DNA of 22,375 nt, taken from Bacillota bacterium (GTDB lineage Bacteria > Bacillota > Clostridia > Christensenellales > Aristaeellaceae). Where the stretch lies: positions 1 through 22,375 of the forward strand of contig JAEYAR010000015.1 of NCBI GenBank assembly GCA_023404715.1, written 5' to 3'. Of this stretch, positions 14,104 through 22,375 are shown piece by piece. Numbering within the stretch: position 1 is the stretch's first letter; the number at the start of each line of letters is the position of its first letter. Both the position numbers and the translations under genes were made by a program. A model generated the notes under the pieces. It was not told the DNA's origin. It worked only from the letters and a program-made list of their open reading frames with translations, and did not search any database.

Positions 14104-15861
14104 ATGGAAGAGGAAAAGCAGACAAGCACCAAAGGCAACCTGCGCGCGTTCGCGCGCTACTACCGGCCCCACTGGAAGCTCTTTGCGCTGGACATGGTCT
14201 GCGCGCTCGTCGTCGCGCTGGTGGACCTGATGTTCCCGATCGTCACGCGCACGGTGCTCGAGACCTACCTACCCTCCGCGATGTACCGCGCATTTTTCAT
14301 CATCATCGCCGTCATGGCGGGGGCTTACCTGCTGCGCTGCGCCATGCAGTGGGTCATCGCCTATTTCGGCCACATGATGGGCGTGTTCATGGAGGCGGAC
14401 ATGCGCCGCGACATCTTCTCGCAGCTGCAAAAGCTCTCCTTCACATTTTACGACAAGAACCGCACGGGCCGCCTGATGTCGCGCGTGACGACCGACCTGT
14501 TTGAGATCACCGAGCTGGCGCATCACGGCCCGGAGGACCTGTTCATCTCCGTGGTGACGCTCGTGGGCTCGTTCATCGTGCTCTTCTCCATGCAGTGGAA
14601 GCTCGCGATCGTGCTGCTGGTCATGGTGCCGATTTTGCTTGGCTTTACCATCACCCAGCGCGAGCGCATGTCCCGCTCCAGCCGCAAGGTCAAGGAACGC
14701 ATGGCGGGCATCAACGCGGACATCGAATCCTCCATATCCGGCGTGCGCGTCGCCAAGGCGTTCACGAACGAGCAATATGAAATCGAAAAGTTTACCAAAG
14801 GCAACGAGCGGTTCAAGGGCGCGAAGAAGGGCTTTTACAGCGCCATGGCCCGCTTCCACAGCGGCATGGAGCTGCTGCTCAACATGATGGGCCTCTTAGT
14901 ACTGCTTTTCGGCGGCCTGCTCATCATGAACGGCGAGCTCTCGCTCGCGGAGCTCGTCACGTTTAACCTGTACGTCGCCTCCATCCAAAGTCCGATCCGC
15001 CGCCTGGCGCAGTTTGTCGAGCAGTTCAACACGGGCATGGCGGGCTTTCACCGCTTCCAGGAGGTCATGCGCGAGCAGCCCGACATCGCCGACGCGCCGG
15101 GCGCGAAGGCGCTGCGGGAGGTTCAGGGCGATATCCGCTTTGCGGACGTCACGTTCGCCTACGAAGAGGGCCGCAGCGTGCTCGAACACGTCGACCTCCA
15201 CATCCCCAAGGGCGAGATGCTGGCGCTCGTCGGCCCCTCCGGCGGGGGCAAGTCGACGCTGTGCCAGCTCATCCCCCGGTTTTACGACGTCAAAGAGGGC
15301 GCGATCCTGCTCGACGGCAAGGACATCCGCTCCCTGCGCCTGAAGGATTTGCGCGCGGCGATCGGCATCGTGCAGCAGGACGTGTTCCTCTTCGCGGGCT
15401 CGGTGCTCGAAAACATCCGTTATGGCCGCCCCGGGGCGACGATGGAGCAGGTGATCGAGGCGGCGAAGCTCGCCGAGATCCACGACGACATCATGCAGAT
15501 GCCCGAAGGGTACGATACCGTCGTGGGCGAGCGCGGCATCCTGCTTTCCGGCGGGCAAAAGCAGCGCGTCTCCATCGCCCGCATCTTCCTCAAGGACCCG
15601 CGCATCCTCATCCTGGACGAGGCGACCAGCGCGCTGGATACCGCGACCGAGGTGCGCATCCAGCGCGCGTTCGACCGCCTGGCCAAGGGGCGCACGACGC
15701 TCGTGATCGCGCACAGGCTGTCGACCATCAAAAACGCGGACGAGATCGTGGTCATCGGCGAGCACGGCATCGAAGAGCGCGGCACCCACGAGCAGCTCAT
15801 GAAAGAAGGAGGCGCCTACAAGACGCTGCACGACGCGCAGTTCGCGGTGCAGGAGGCGTAA
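14104..15861 (+). CDS. Half-size ABC exporter (permease fused to ATPase)
   Basis: 585 residues from ATG at 14104, with GAGGAG 6 bases upstream; an ATG at 14086 overlapping the previous stop is less likely. The ABC_membrane domain spans about 20-310 with six helices. The ATPase domain follows at about 343-580 with Walker A GPSGGGKST (377-385), Q-loop VQQD (423-426), signature LSGGQ (482-486), Walker B ILILDEATSALD (501-512) and H-loop His537 (VIAHRLST). All motifs are intact, so one gene product can work as a homodimer, as in MsbA/BmrA-type exporters. Substrate is unknown. No second half-transporter lies nearby, unlike the usual heterodimeric pairs of Bacillota; MATE genes flank it instead. 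Confidence 0.93.
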   Translation: MEEEKQTSTKGNLRAFARYYRPHWKLFALDMVCALVVALVDLMFPIVTRTVLETYLPSAMYRAFFIIIAVMAGAYLLRCAMQWVIAYFGHMMGVFMEADMRRDIFSQLQKLSFTFYDKNRTGRLMSRVTTDLFEITELAHHGPEDLFISVVTLVGSFIVLFSMQWKLAIVLLVMVPILLGFTITQRERMSRSSRKVKERMAGINADIESSISGVRVAKAFTNEQYEIEKFTKGNERFKGAKKGFYSAMARFHSGMELLLNMMGLLVLLFGGLLIMNGELSLAELVTFNLYVASIQSPIRRLAQFVEQFNTGMAGFHRFQEVMREQPDIADAPGAKALREVQGDIRFADVTFAYEEGRSVLEHVDLHIPKGEMLALVGPSGGGKSTLCQLIPRFYDVKEGAILLDGKDIRSLRLKDLRAAIGIVQQDVFLFAGSVLENIRYGRPGATMEQVIEAAKLAEIHDDIMQMPEGYDTVVGERGILLSGGQKQRVSIARIFLKDPRILILDEATSALDTATEVRIQRAFDRLAKGRTTLVIAHRLSTIKNADEIVVIGEHGIEERGTHEQLMKEGGAYKTLHDAQFAVQEA

Positions 15862-15870
15862 GAGAAGCCC

Positions 15871-17250
15871 ATGTTCAAGCGTTTCTTCGACAACCGGGAT
15901 GGATTTTACCGTCAGCTCTTCGGCCTCGCGCTGCCCGTGGTCGTGCAAAATCTGCTGAGCGCGGCGGTCAACTCCGCGGACGTGGTGATGCTCAACTACG
16001 TCGGGCAGGACGCGATCTCGGCCGTCTCGCTGGCCAGTCAGTATGCCAGCATCCTGTTCATGGTGTATTACGGCCTGGGCACGGGCGCGACCATGCTTTG
16101 CGCGCAGTACTTTGGCAAGGGAAACATGCGGGCCATCCAGGTGGTGGAGGGCATCGCCATGCGTTTTTCGCTGTGCATATCGGTGGCCTTCGCGGCGCTC
16201 ACGTTCTTCGTACCGGACCGGCTGATGCAGATCTTTACGAACGACCCGGCGCTGATCGCGCTGGGCAGCGATTACCTGCGGGTGATGAGCATCACGTATC
16301 TGTGCTGGGGCGTGATCGAGGTCTACCTTTCGGTGCTGCGCTCAATCGGCCGCGTGACCGTCTCGATGGTGCTCAACATCGTCGCCTTTTCGCTCAACAT
16401 CCTGCTCAACGCGGTGTTTATCTTCGGCCTCTTCGGCGCGCCGCGCCTGGGGGTGACGGGCGTGGCCATCGCCACGGCCATCTCGCGCGTGGTGGAGCTG
16501 TGCGGTTGCGTGCTGGTTTCCCTGCGCAGCCGGGATATCAAGCTGAACCCCGCCTATATGTTCGTGCGTAGCCGCGAGCTCTTTAGCGACTTCATACGTC
16601 TGTCGCTGCCCGCGCTGGGCAACGACATCGTCTGGGGCGTAGGATTTTCGATGTATTCGGTCATCCTCGGCCACATGGGTTCGGACGTGGTGGCGGCCAA
16701 CTCGCTTGTATCGGTCGTGCGCAATCTGGGCACCATCACCTGCTTCGCCCTAGCCAGCGCGGGCGGCATCCTGCTGGGCAAGGTGATTGGCGAAAACCGA
16801 CTTGAGGACGCGCGCAGGAATGCGAAGCAGCTGGTGCGCCTGACGCTGGTCAGCGGCGTGTGCGGCGGCGTACTGATCCTCGCGCTCACCCCGTTTGTGA
16901 TGCGCTACGCGGACCTCTCGCCGACGTCCATGGGCTACCTGCGTGTCATGCTGCTGATCAACTGCGTATACATCATCGGCCCGGCCCTCAATACGACGCT
17001 CATCGCGGGCGTATTCCGGGCGGGCGGAGACAGCCGCTTCGGCTTCATCTGCGACATCCTCGACATGTGGTGCTACGCCGTGCCGCTGGGCTTTATCGCG
17101 GCCTTCGCGCTGAGGCTGCCGGTTCTGTGGGTCTACGTGCTGCTCTGCACGGACGAGTTCGTCAAGCTGCCCTTCGTGTTGCGCCACTACCGCAGCGGCA
17201 AGTGGTTGCACAACATCACGCGCGAGGGGCTGTTTGAAGGGGCGGACTAA
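15871..17250 (+). CDS. Second MATE-family antiporter
   Basis: 459 residues from ATG at 15871, 9 bp after the ABC stop, with a weak GAGAAG ribosome site. It begins DGFYRQLFGLALPVVVQNLL and has DVVMLNYVGQDAISAVSLASQ, usual for the N-half of MatE proteins, and GVFRAGGDSRFGFICDILDM near the C-half end. About twelve helices. It belongs to a different MATE branch from the first copy, judging by the poor sequence agreement, so it is not a recent tandem duplicate. Its stop overlaps the stop of the opposite gene by 4 bases. Confidence 0.92.
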   Translation: MFKRFFDNRDGFYRQLFGLALPVVVQNLLSAAVNSADVVMLNYVGQDAISAVSLASQYASILFMVYYGLGTGATMLCAQYFGKGNMRAIQVVEGIAMRFSLCISVAFAALTFFVPDRLMQIFTNDPALIALGSDYLRVMSITYLCWGVIEVYLSVLRSIGRVTVSMVLNIVAFSLNILLNAVFIFGLFGAPRLGVTGVAIATAISRVVELCGCVLVSLRSRDIKLNPAYMFVRSRELFSDFIRLSLPALGNDIVWGVGFSMYSVILGHMGSDVVAANSLVSVVRNLGTITCFALASAGGILLGKVIGENRLEDARRNAKQLVRLTLVSGVCGGVLILALTPFVMRYADLSPTSMGYLRVMLLINCVYIIGPALNTTLIAGVFRAGGDSRFGFICDILDMWCYAVPLGFIAAFALRLPVLWVYVLLCTDEFVKLPFVLRHYRSGKWLHNITREGLFEGAD

Positions 17251-17630
17251 GGCTTAAGCGAGCGCTGCACGTACTTGGGCAGCTTCGAGACGCTGGTTTC
17301 GTAGCTGTGATCGACCATCTCCAGGATCAGGTCGTCCGGCACGGGGCCGGTCAGCGGCAGGGTGTTGAAATAGGGCTGCTGCACGGGCGGGCAGTGATAG
17401 CCCCGCACGACCGCGCCGGGGAAGAGATTTCGATAGACGAACCCCATCCGTTCGGTGCAGCAAAGCGTCAGCATGTCCTGTCCCTTGAGACGGAATATTT
17501 GTGCAAAGATCCGGCCCGGGCGCTCGCCCAGCCTGCCGACCTTGACGATGTCGGACTCCGGGCCAAAGGGGTGGTCCAGATAGGCCCCGTCTTTCGATAG
17601 GCAGTAGTCGAGGATTTCCTGCGGCGTCAT
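17247..17630 (-). CDS. MmcQ/YjbR-family small protein
   Basis: 127 residues from ATG at 17630, with AGGAGG 5 bases upstream; a GTG at 17636 overlaps that site and is rejected. The family pattern is clear: EILDYCLSKDGAYLDHPFGP, then VGRLGERPGRIFAQIF, and YFNTLPLTGPVPDDLILEMV with the ending SYETSVSKLPKYV. YjbR proteins have a CyaY-like fold and are often annotated as DNA-binding, but no firm function is known. The gene follows the AraC-type regulator gene by 16 bp and is probably cotranscribed with it. Confidence 0.88.
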   Translation of the reverse strand: MTPQEILDYCLSKDGAYLDHPFGPESDIVKVGRLGERPGRIFAQIFRLKGQDMLTLCCTERMGFVYRNLFPGAVVRGYHCPPVQQPYFNTLPLTGPVPDDLILEMVDHSYETSVSKLPKYVQRSLKP

Positions 17631-17646
17631 AGGCACCTCCTGATGT

Positions 17647-19851
17647 TCATCGCTCCGGCGTCTCCTTTTGGAGGCGCTTTTTGTATTCTCCGGGCGTTTC
17701 GCCGTAGTATTTTTTAAAGAAACGGATGAAGGAGCGCGTCTCCGAAAAACCTGCGGCGGCAGCGGCCTCGCTGACCGTCAGGCCCCGGTTCGCCATCAGC
17801 TCCTTCGCGCGCTCCGTCCGATAGGAATTGAGGGTATCCGAGATCGTCTTGCCCGTGGCGCACTTGAACAGGCGGTTGAGGTAAATGGGGTTCAGGCTGA
17901 TGGCCTGGGCGATCTGGGGTACGCTCAGACGCTCGGCGTAATGCGTTTCGATGAAGGCGACCGCCGAGCGCACATAGCGGTACGATTCATCCGACAGGCT
18001 GCGGCGGCTGAGCAGCAGCCCCCTGCACCAAGCCGAGAGCGAAGCGAAGAGCGCGTCGGCCTCCGTCTCCTGGGATAGGCGCTTGAAAGCGGCGGCGAAC
18101 GCCTCCGCGGATGGCTGCAGACCGCCCTCTGTGAGTTCGGCGCAGACGCGGCATAGGCAGGAGAGCGCGAGCTTGCGCGCGTGCGCGGGCGGCACCTGCG
18201 GCCCAAAGCAGAGGAAGCGCAGCTGCGAGAGCGCCTGGTCGAGGGTCTCCCGGTCCTGATCGAGCACGGCGGTACACAAGCTGTGCGCCAGCGCGTCGTC
18301 GAGCGGGGGATTTTGCTCGCTCTGGCTGTCGATGGACAGCTGCCCGGCGTGTTCGCCCAGCACGCGCGCGGCGCGCATCTGTTCCAGCGCCGTCCGGTAG
18401 GCGTCGTAGAGCACGGGCTTGGCGGGCGAGCACAGGCCGATGAAGAAGGACGCGCGGAGCGACAAGGTTTCCAGCAGACCGGCCTGCAGCGTGGCGCAGA
18501 CCTGCTGCAGCCGCCCGTCCAATCCTTCGTATTGCGGGGCGTTTAACAAAAAGAGGATGGAGTCGTCCTCGCCATAGGTGCTGTACGCATGCCCGAGGGT
18601 CAAAAGCATGCTCTGCACGTTCTTCTGTACGACGAGCCGAAGCGCCTCGTCCGGAGGCGAACTGTCCGCCAGGGCGAGCACGACGACCGCGAAATAGGGA
18701 TGAGGCAGCTCGACGCCGCAGCGCTTGAGGGCCTCCGCGCGCTGCGCGGGGGCCGTATGCGTGCGCAGCAGCTCGCCGACGAGCCGCTCGCGCAGGAGGG
18801 GCAAATTGTCGCGCACCGTGCGCTGCGCGTGCGCGAGCTCGTCCGTTAGATTATCGAAGACCGTAGCGATCCGCTCGAGCGCCTCGTCCGTCTCTTCTTG
18901 CGCTCCGGGCACGCCCATGCGTTTGACGAGCGTGCCAATGGGCGCGAGCATCGAACGGCTGATCAACAGCGCGAGCGCAAACATGCAAAGCGCTAACAGC
19001 AGATAGCCCAGCGCGATGAGCGATGGATGCGGCATGGAAAGGCGTAGCAGCCTCGGCCAGGGCATGGCATAGGCCGCTTTGGCCGCCGTGGCGGCGGTAG
19101 AGGGGCGAACGGCCAGCCCCAGCTCTTCGTAAGCCCGGGATGGCGGGATAAAGGCGTCGGTGCCTAGCGATGCCGAGGATACGATCGGGATCTCGCCCAG
19201 CCAGACGGCGTATTCGCCCAGAACCGCGTTGGCGTGCGCGCGCACTGTCTCGCGAAGGGATTGTACGGGGAGGTTGACGACGGCGAAGCCGAGCGTCTGG
19301 GGCTCATACATCGGCAGGCTTCTCACGAAGCTGAGCACGGGCGCGGCTTCCAGATACGCGCTCTTGCGATAGGTGCGCGTAAGCCATTCCTCTGTCAGCG
19401 GGCCGGGGGCCCGCAGTCTTTCGACAAAGGCCGCGTCGGGGTATTCCGACCAGGAGCCCACGCCAAAGTCCGAGACGATCACGCGGCTTGAGGAGGTGAG
19501 AAAGAGCTCGACGGAGGCGTACCGGCTCGCAAAGGGGGTCAACGCATCGTCGAAGCGAAGGAGAGGCTCCAATGCGGGCTGCTCTTGCATGAGCAGCGTG
19601 CGCACGCTGTCTACGGAGGATACGTAAAAGCTGACGGTTTGCGCGGCGTTCAGCTCGTCCTGCGTGCGCACGGCGAGCAGGTCCGCCGCGTCGCTCATGC
19701 GGCTAAGCAGCATCAGGGCGTGCTGCCAGGTCAGCAGGACGCATGCCAGCAGATAGACCGGCGTGCACATGAGCATAAGCGCCCGGTAGGCCTTGCGGAA
19801 TTGCCGGTGGCGGATGGCGCTGAGGATTCCTCGTGCGCGGCTGTGCGGCAT
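17647..19851 (-). CDS. Membrane-bound AraC-family regulator with extracytoplasmic sensor
   Basis: 734 residues from ATG at 19851 (AAGGGA about 9 bases upstream); an ATG at 19899 would add 16 residues and has its own GGGG, so the start is uncertain. TM1 is about 24-46; a Cache-like extracytoplasmic domain is about 50-270; TM2 is about 277-297, followed by a HAMP-like linker and coiled region to about 350. A middle domain about 380-620 is typical of these regulators but unnamed. The C-terminal AraC domain about 624-727 holds two HTH units (LSVPQIAQAISLNPIYLNRL and LTVSEAAAAAGFSETRSFIR) and the ending FFKKYYGETPGEYKKR. This type controls sugar-uptake operons in Paenibacillus and Clostridia. It is divergent from the two permease genes, its likely targets. 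Confidence 0.9.
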   Translation of the reverse strand: MPHSRARGILSAIRHRQFRKAYRALMLMCTPVYLLACVLLTWQHALMLLSRMSDAADLLAVRTQDELNAAQTVSFYVSSVDSVRTLLMQEQPALEPLLRFDDALTPFASRYASVELFLTSSSRVIVSDFGVGSWSEYPDAAFVERLRAPGPLTEEWLTRTYRKSAYLEAAPVLSFVRSLPMYEPQTLGFAVVNLPVQSLRETVRAHANAVLGEYAVWLGEIPIVSSASLGTDAFIPPSRAYEELGLAVRPSTAATAAKAAYAMPWPRLLRLSMPHPSLIALGYLLLALCMFALALLISRSMLAPIGTLVKRMGVPGAQEETDEALERIATVFDNLTDELAHAQRTVRDNLPLLRERLVGELLRTHTAPAQRAEALKRCGVELPHPYFAVVVLALADSSPPDEALRLVVQKNVQSMLLTLGHAYSTYGEDDSILFLLNAPQYEGLDGRLQQVCATLQAGLLETLSLRASFFIGLCSPAKPVLYDAYRTALEQMRAARVLGEHAGQLSIDSQSEQNPPLDDALAHSLCTAVLDQDRETLDQALSQLRFLCFGPQVPPAHARKLALSCLCRVCAELTEGGLQPSAEAFAAAFKRLSQETEADALFASLSAWCRGLLLSRRSLSDESYRYVRSAVAFIETHYAERLSVPQIAQAISLNPIYLNRLFKCATGKTISDTLNSYRTERAKELMANRGLTVSEAAAAAGFSETRSFIRFFKKYYGETPGEYKKRLQKETPER

Positions 19852-20016
19852 AGGCGTTTTCCCTTCTGCCTGCGGGGGCGGTGTCCCCAAAGCATACATT
19901 TTTTGACCCCTGATTTGACGGCCTGCGAGTCATCCTTCGCCGGCTGTTTGCTTCCGGTGCACACGCGTTTTCCCGCGGCGCAAAATGTATAGATTCGCAG
20001 ATTGTTCTTTAAGGAT

Positions 20017-20045
20017 AGTATACAATAATTCAACCTTTTCTTCAA
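20017..20045 (-). promoter_or_regulatory. Promoter for the AraC-type regulator gene
   Basis: On the minus strand TTGAAG (20040-20045) and TATACT (20017-20022) are 17 bp apart. The spacer contains AATTATTGTA (plus-strand bases 20021-20030), nearly the same word as the operator arms at the opposite promoter. The leader would be about 160 nt. The gene-free stretch 19852-20281 holds this promoter, the opposite promoter and operator, and an unexplained AT-rich middle. Confidence 0.6.
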
Positions 20046-20203
20046 TCCAAATGGACGGGGAAATGATCCGGCAGGCGATAGAAGGCGCGAAAACGAGGGC
20101 CAAAAAGAAACGTGAAAGCTGAGAATGCCGGTTTAAATCTGGATACAAGACGCAATTGCACAAGAAAAAATCATTTCACATGTCGATTAGACGAAAAACG
20201 CTT

Positions 20204-20234
20204 AATTATTGCATTGAAAAACAGTGCAATAATT
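20204..20234. promoter_or_regulatory. Operator overlapping the permease promoter
   Basis: AATTATTGCA (20204-20213) and TGCAATAATT (20225-20234) form a perfect 10-bp inverted repeat with an 11-base spacer. The -35 box lies in the spacer and the right arm lies between the -35 and -10 boxes, so bound protein would interfere with RNA polymerase. Confidence 0.65.
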
Positions 20235-20242
20235 CCTATAAT
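20214..20242 (+). promoter_or_regulatory. Promoter for the sugar permease operon
   Basis: TTGAAA (20214-20219) and a consensus TATAAT (20237-20242) are 17 bp apart, 39 bp upstream of the first permease start. Confidence 0.75.
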
Positions 20243-20281
20243 CAAAGCAAATGAATCGATAGGGGAACGGAGCGTGATCCC

Positions 20282-21226
20282 ATGCAGAGTACGGGCGCGC
20301 GGCGGGCGCTTCCGCAGCGCAGAGAAGGGCTTCTCACTTACCTGATCCGGCATAAGTACATGTATTTGATGCTCGTGCCCGCGGTCGTCTACTATGTGGT
20401 CTTCTGCTACGTGCCGATGTTCGGCGCGAGCATCGCATTCAAAAAATTCAACCCCATGGTCGGCATCTGGGGGAGCGAATGGGTGGGTCTCAAGTACTTT
20501 AGCCAGCTCTTTTCGCTCAATAAGTTCTACCAGGTGTTCTGGAACACGCTGTCCATCAGCTTCGTTCGCCTAGTCTGGGGTTTCCCCTTTCCGATCCTCA
20601 TCGCCCTCTTGCTCAACGAGCTGCGCACGCCGCGGCTCAAGCGTTCGATTCAGACGGCGGTATACGTGCCGCAGTTTATCTCCTGGGTCGTGCTGGGCGG
20701 CATCCTGACCAATTTGCTCAGCGCGGACAGCGGCATCGTCAACGGCGTCATCAAGGCGCTGGGCTTTCAGCCGGTCGGCTTTCTCACGGACGAACGCTAC
20801 TTCATCCCCACGATGGTCGTCTCCATGATTTGGAAGACGTTCGGGTGGAACACGATCATCTACCTCGCGGCGCTCACGTCTGTCGATCCGCAGCTGTACG
20901 AGGCGGCGATCGTAGACGGCGCGGGCCGTTTTAAGCAGCTGCTGCACATCACGCTGCCCTCGATCCTATCCACCATCGTGGTTGTGCTCATCATGCGCAT
21001 CGGCTCGCTCATGCAGGCGGGCTTTGAGCAGATCTTCGTGATGTACCATCCCGGCGTATACGGCACGGCGGACATCATCGACACCTACGTCTACCGCATC
21101 GGCCTGCAAGAGGGGAAGTTCGAGCTTGCCTCGGCCGTTGGCCTGTTCAAATCGTTCGTGAACTTCATCCTGATCGTGGGCGCGAACAAGGTCGCCCGCA
21201 TGTGCGGAGAGGAGGGCGTCTATTGA
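20282..21226 (+). CDS. lplB: LplB-type ABC sugar transporter permease
   Basis: 314 residues from ATG at 20282, with CGGAG about 9 bases upstream. Six predicted helices: near 27-47, 85-107, 121-145 and onward to about 296. The cytoplasmic EAA loop that docks the ATPase is visible at about 203-225 (LYEAAIVDGAGRFKQLLHIT, then LP). The opening YLMLVPAVVYYVVFCYVPMF and FKKFNPMVGIWGSEWVGLKY are typical of LplB permeases. These import oligosaccharides with a lipoprotein binding protein and a shared ATPase such as MsmX, neither of which is in the window. The next gene overlaps it by one base, so translation is coupled. Substrate is unknown. Confidence 0.92.
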   Translation: MQSTGARRALPQRREGLLTYLIRHKYMYLMLVPAVVYYVVFCYVPMFGASIAFKKFNPMVGIWGSEWVGLKYFSQLFSLNKFYQVFWNTLSISFVRLVWGFPFPILIALLLNELRTPRLKRSIQTAVYVPQFISWVVLGGILTNLLSADSGIVNGVIKALGFQPVGFLTDERYFIPTMVVSMIWKTFGWNTIIYLAALTSVDPQLYEAAIVDGAGRFKQLLHITLPSILSTIVVVLIMRIGSLMQAGFEQIFVMYHPGVYGTADIIDTYVYRIGLQEGKFELASAVGLFKSFVNFILIVGANKVARMCGEEGVY

Positions 21227-22122
21227 TGAGCGAGCGAAAGCGCCCCGCGCGCAACCGCATCCGCCGCTCCCTGGGCAGCCGCGCGTTCGACGCGTTCAAC
21301 CTCGCGTTCCTGTGTCTGCTTGCGCTGACCACGGTCTATCCCTTCTGGGATGCGTTCGTCGTCTCCATGAGCTCGCTGAGGTCGTATCTTTCCACCAGCA
21401 TCCACCTGTGGCCCGGCGAGTGGTCGTTCGAGGGCTACGCCTACATGTTCAAAAAGGCGGAGCTGTGGCGCTCCTACGGCAACACGATCTTCATCACCGT
21501 CGTGGGCACGCTGATCAACATGATCATCACGATCATGACGGCCTATGTGCTCTCCAAGCCGGATCTGCGCGGCCACCGTGTGCTGACCTTCCTGGCGGTC
21601 TTTACGATGATGTTCTCCGGCGGCATCATCCCGACCTACATGGTGATCAAGAGCGTAGGGCTGCTCAACTCCGTCTGGTCGATGATCATTCCCTGCGCGA
21701 TCAACACCTACAACCTGATCATCCTGCGCAATTTCTTTACCGGTATGCCCCGAGAGCTGGAAGAATCCGCGATGCTGGACGGCTGTACGGAGGTGGGGGT
21801 GCTCTTCCGCATCATCCTGCCGGTCTCCAAGCCCGCGATCACCACGGTGACGCTCTTTTACGCGGTGGATCACTGGAACGATTTCTTTTCAGCGATCATG
21901 TACATCAATAAGCAGCGCAGTTGGCCGCTGCAGCTGTTTCTGCGCTCGATGCTCTTTGAAAACGACGCGGCCTACGCCTCCGGCGGCGAGAGCCTATTCC
22001 TGCTTGGCCAGCCCATGAAGATGGCGGCCGTCATGCTGGCGATCATCCCGATCATGTGCGCGTACCCCTTCTTTCAAAAGTACTTCACCAAGGGCGTGAT
22101 GCTGGGGGCGGTGAAAGGCTAG
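21226..22122 (+). CDS. ytcP: YtcP/LplC-type ABC sugar transporter permease
   Basis: 298 residues from ATG at 21226, sharing its first base with the TGA of the previous gene (TGATG); AGGAGG lies about 11 bases upstream. An in-frame GTG at 21202 would precede that site and is rejected. It has six helices, the family opening LTTVYPFWDAFVVSMSS, the EAA loop ELEESAMLDGCTEVGVLFRI followed by ILPVSKP, and the ending YPFFQKYFTKGVMLGAVKG, which is diagnostic of YtcP-type permeases. It should pair with the LplB-type subunit. A binding-protein gene would be expected next, but the following 250 bp are non-coding. Confidence 0.93.
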   Translation: MSERKRPARNRIRRSLGSRAFDAFNLAFLCLLALTTVYPFWDAFVVSMSSLRSYLSTSIHLWPGEWSFEGYAYMFKKAELWRSYGNTIFITVVGTLINMIITIMTAYVLSKPDLRGHRVLTFLAVFTMMFSGGIIPTYMVIKSVGLLNSVWSMIIPCAINTYNLIILRNFFTGMPRELEESAMLDGCTEVGVLFRIILPVSKPAITTVTLFYAVDHWNDFFSAIMYINKQRSWPLQLFLRSMLFENDAAYASGGESLFLLGQPMKMAAVMLAIIPIMCAYPFFQKYFTKGVMLGAVKG

Positions 22123-22130
22123 CGCCTTTT

Positions 22131-22375
22131 CGGAGGGGGACTCTGTCCCCCTCCGAGGCCTCCCCCTGCGCGGGGTGGGATTCGGCCTGTCGGCCCTGCG
22201 GGGCCTCCCGGGCGGCCTCAGGTACGGGTACCCTTTTCGCTCCGCTGACGCTGCGCGAAAAGCGCGCAAATCCACCGCGCATGTCGCTGGATTTGATTGC
22301 ATTTGGGAAAGCCTCACGGCCTCCCCAAACCCCCTCCGGGTTACGGGCGCGCCCAAGCATACCGAGGCGCCGGGG
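22131..22375. other. Hairpin-rich non-coding stretch at the right edge
   Basis: A perfect 11-bp stem with a 3-base loop (CGGAGGGGGAC-TCT-GTCCCCCTCCG, 22131-22155) begins 9 bp after the last stop. Neither side has a U run, so it is not a classic terminator, though it may protect the transcript end. It is followed by GGTAC-GG-GTACC, TTTTCGC...GCGAAAA and AAATCCA...TGGATTT inverted repeats. No reading frame with a ribosome site was found. The stretch has the look of an interspersed intergenic repeat, which only a genome search can show. Confidence 0.45.

Noticed and set aside
15261..16571. A 436-residue plus-strand frame, and a 350-residue minus-strand frame at 14896-15948.
   Set aside because: Both are shadows of the ABC and MATE genes, very rich in Arg, Ala and His, with no ribosome site.
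22131..22155. Intrinsic terminator of the permease operon.
   Set aside because: The hairpin is strong, but no U run follows on either strand; it is recorded as a hairpin only.

Overview
This window looks like part of a GC-rich, Gram-positive-type anaerobe of the Bacillota (Clostridia), possibly a gut lineage. The basis is AGGAGG-type ribosome binding sites, sigma-A-like promoters, a BspA-like leucine-rich-repeat surface protein, an OmpR-type two-component pair, MATE and ABC exporters, and an AraC-type transmembrane regulator divergent from LplB/YtcP-type sugar permeases. The lineage is an inference; no rRNA or marker gene is present. No tRNA, rRNA, CRISPR array or transposase was seen.

Layout. 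(1) 1-2684, minus: a large secreted BspA-like protein whose C-terminus runs off the left edge. It has a 36-bp tandem repeat and a leader with a promoter and a terminator-like hairpin. (2) 3006-5569, minus: a response regulator followed by a 7TM histidine kinase. (3) 5570-7311, minus: a ParA ATPase gene overlapping a gene for a ribbon-helix-helix protein. GTTAC/GTAAC words recur in the RHH gene, downstream of it and in the parA promoter. (4) 7312-7861: a gene-free region with tandem 22-bp iteron-like repeats and a large inverted pair of the same motif, read here as a candidate replication origin. (5) 7862-11951: an MprF-type membrane protein, an Rsm22-family methyltransferase and, divergent from it, a 614-residue DNA-binding protein with a C-terminal XRE domain that is a candidate replication initiator. 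Outlying copies of the origin motif sit just after the MprF-type gene and just after the initiator candidate. (6) 12218-17250, plus: a small HPt-like protein lacking the phospho-histidine, then a tight MATE / half-size ABC / MATE run. (7) 17247-22122: a YjbR-like protein and an AraC-family membrane regulator on minus, divergent from two sugar-type ABC permeases on plus; both promoters share the word AATTATTGYA. (8) 22123-22375: non-coding, dense in hairpins.

How it fits together. The most interesting unit is 5.7-12.1 kb. An iteron origin, an initiator candidate and a ParA/RHH partition pair with a possible centromere together look like the control region of a replicon (large plasmid, chromid or integrated plasmid). 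Ordinary cellular genes such as Rsm22, exporters and two-component genes lie among them. The right end is a typical regulator/sugar-uptake locus, whose solute-binding protein is not in the window.
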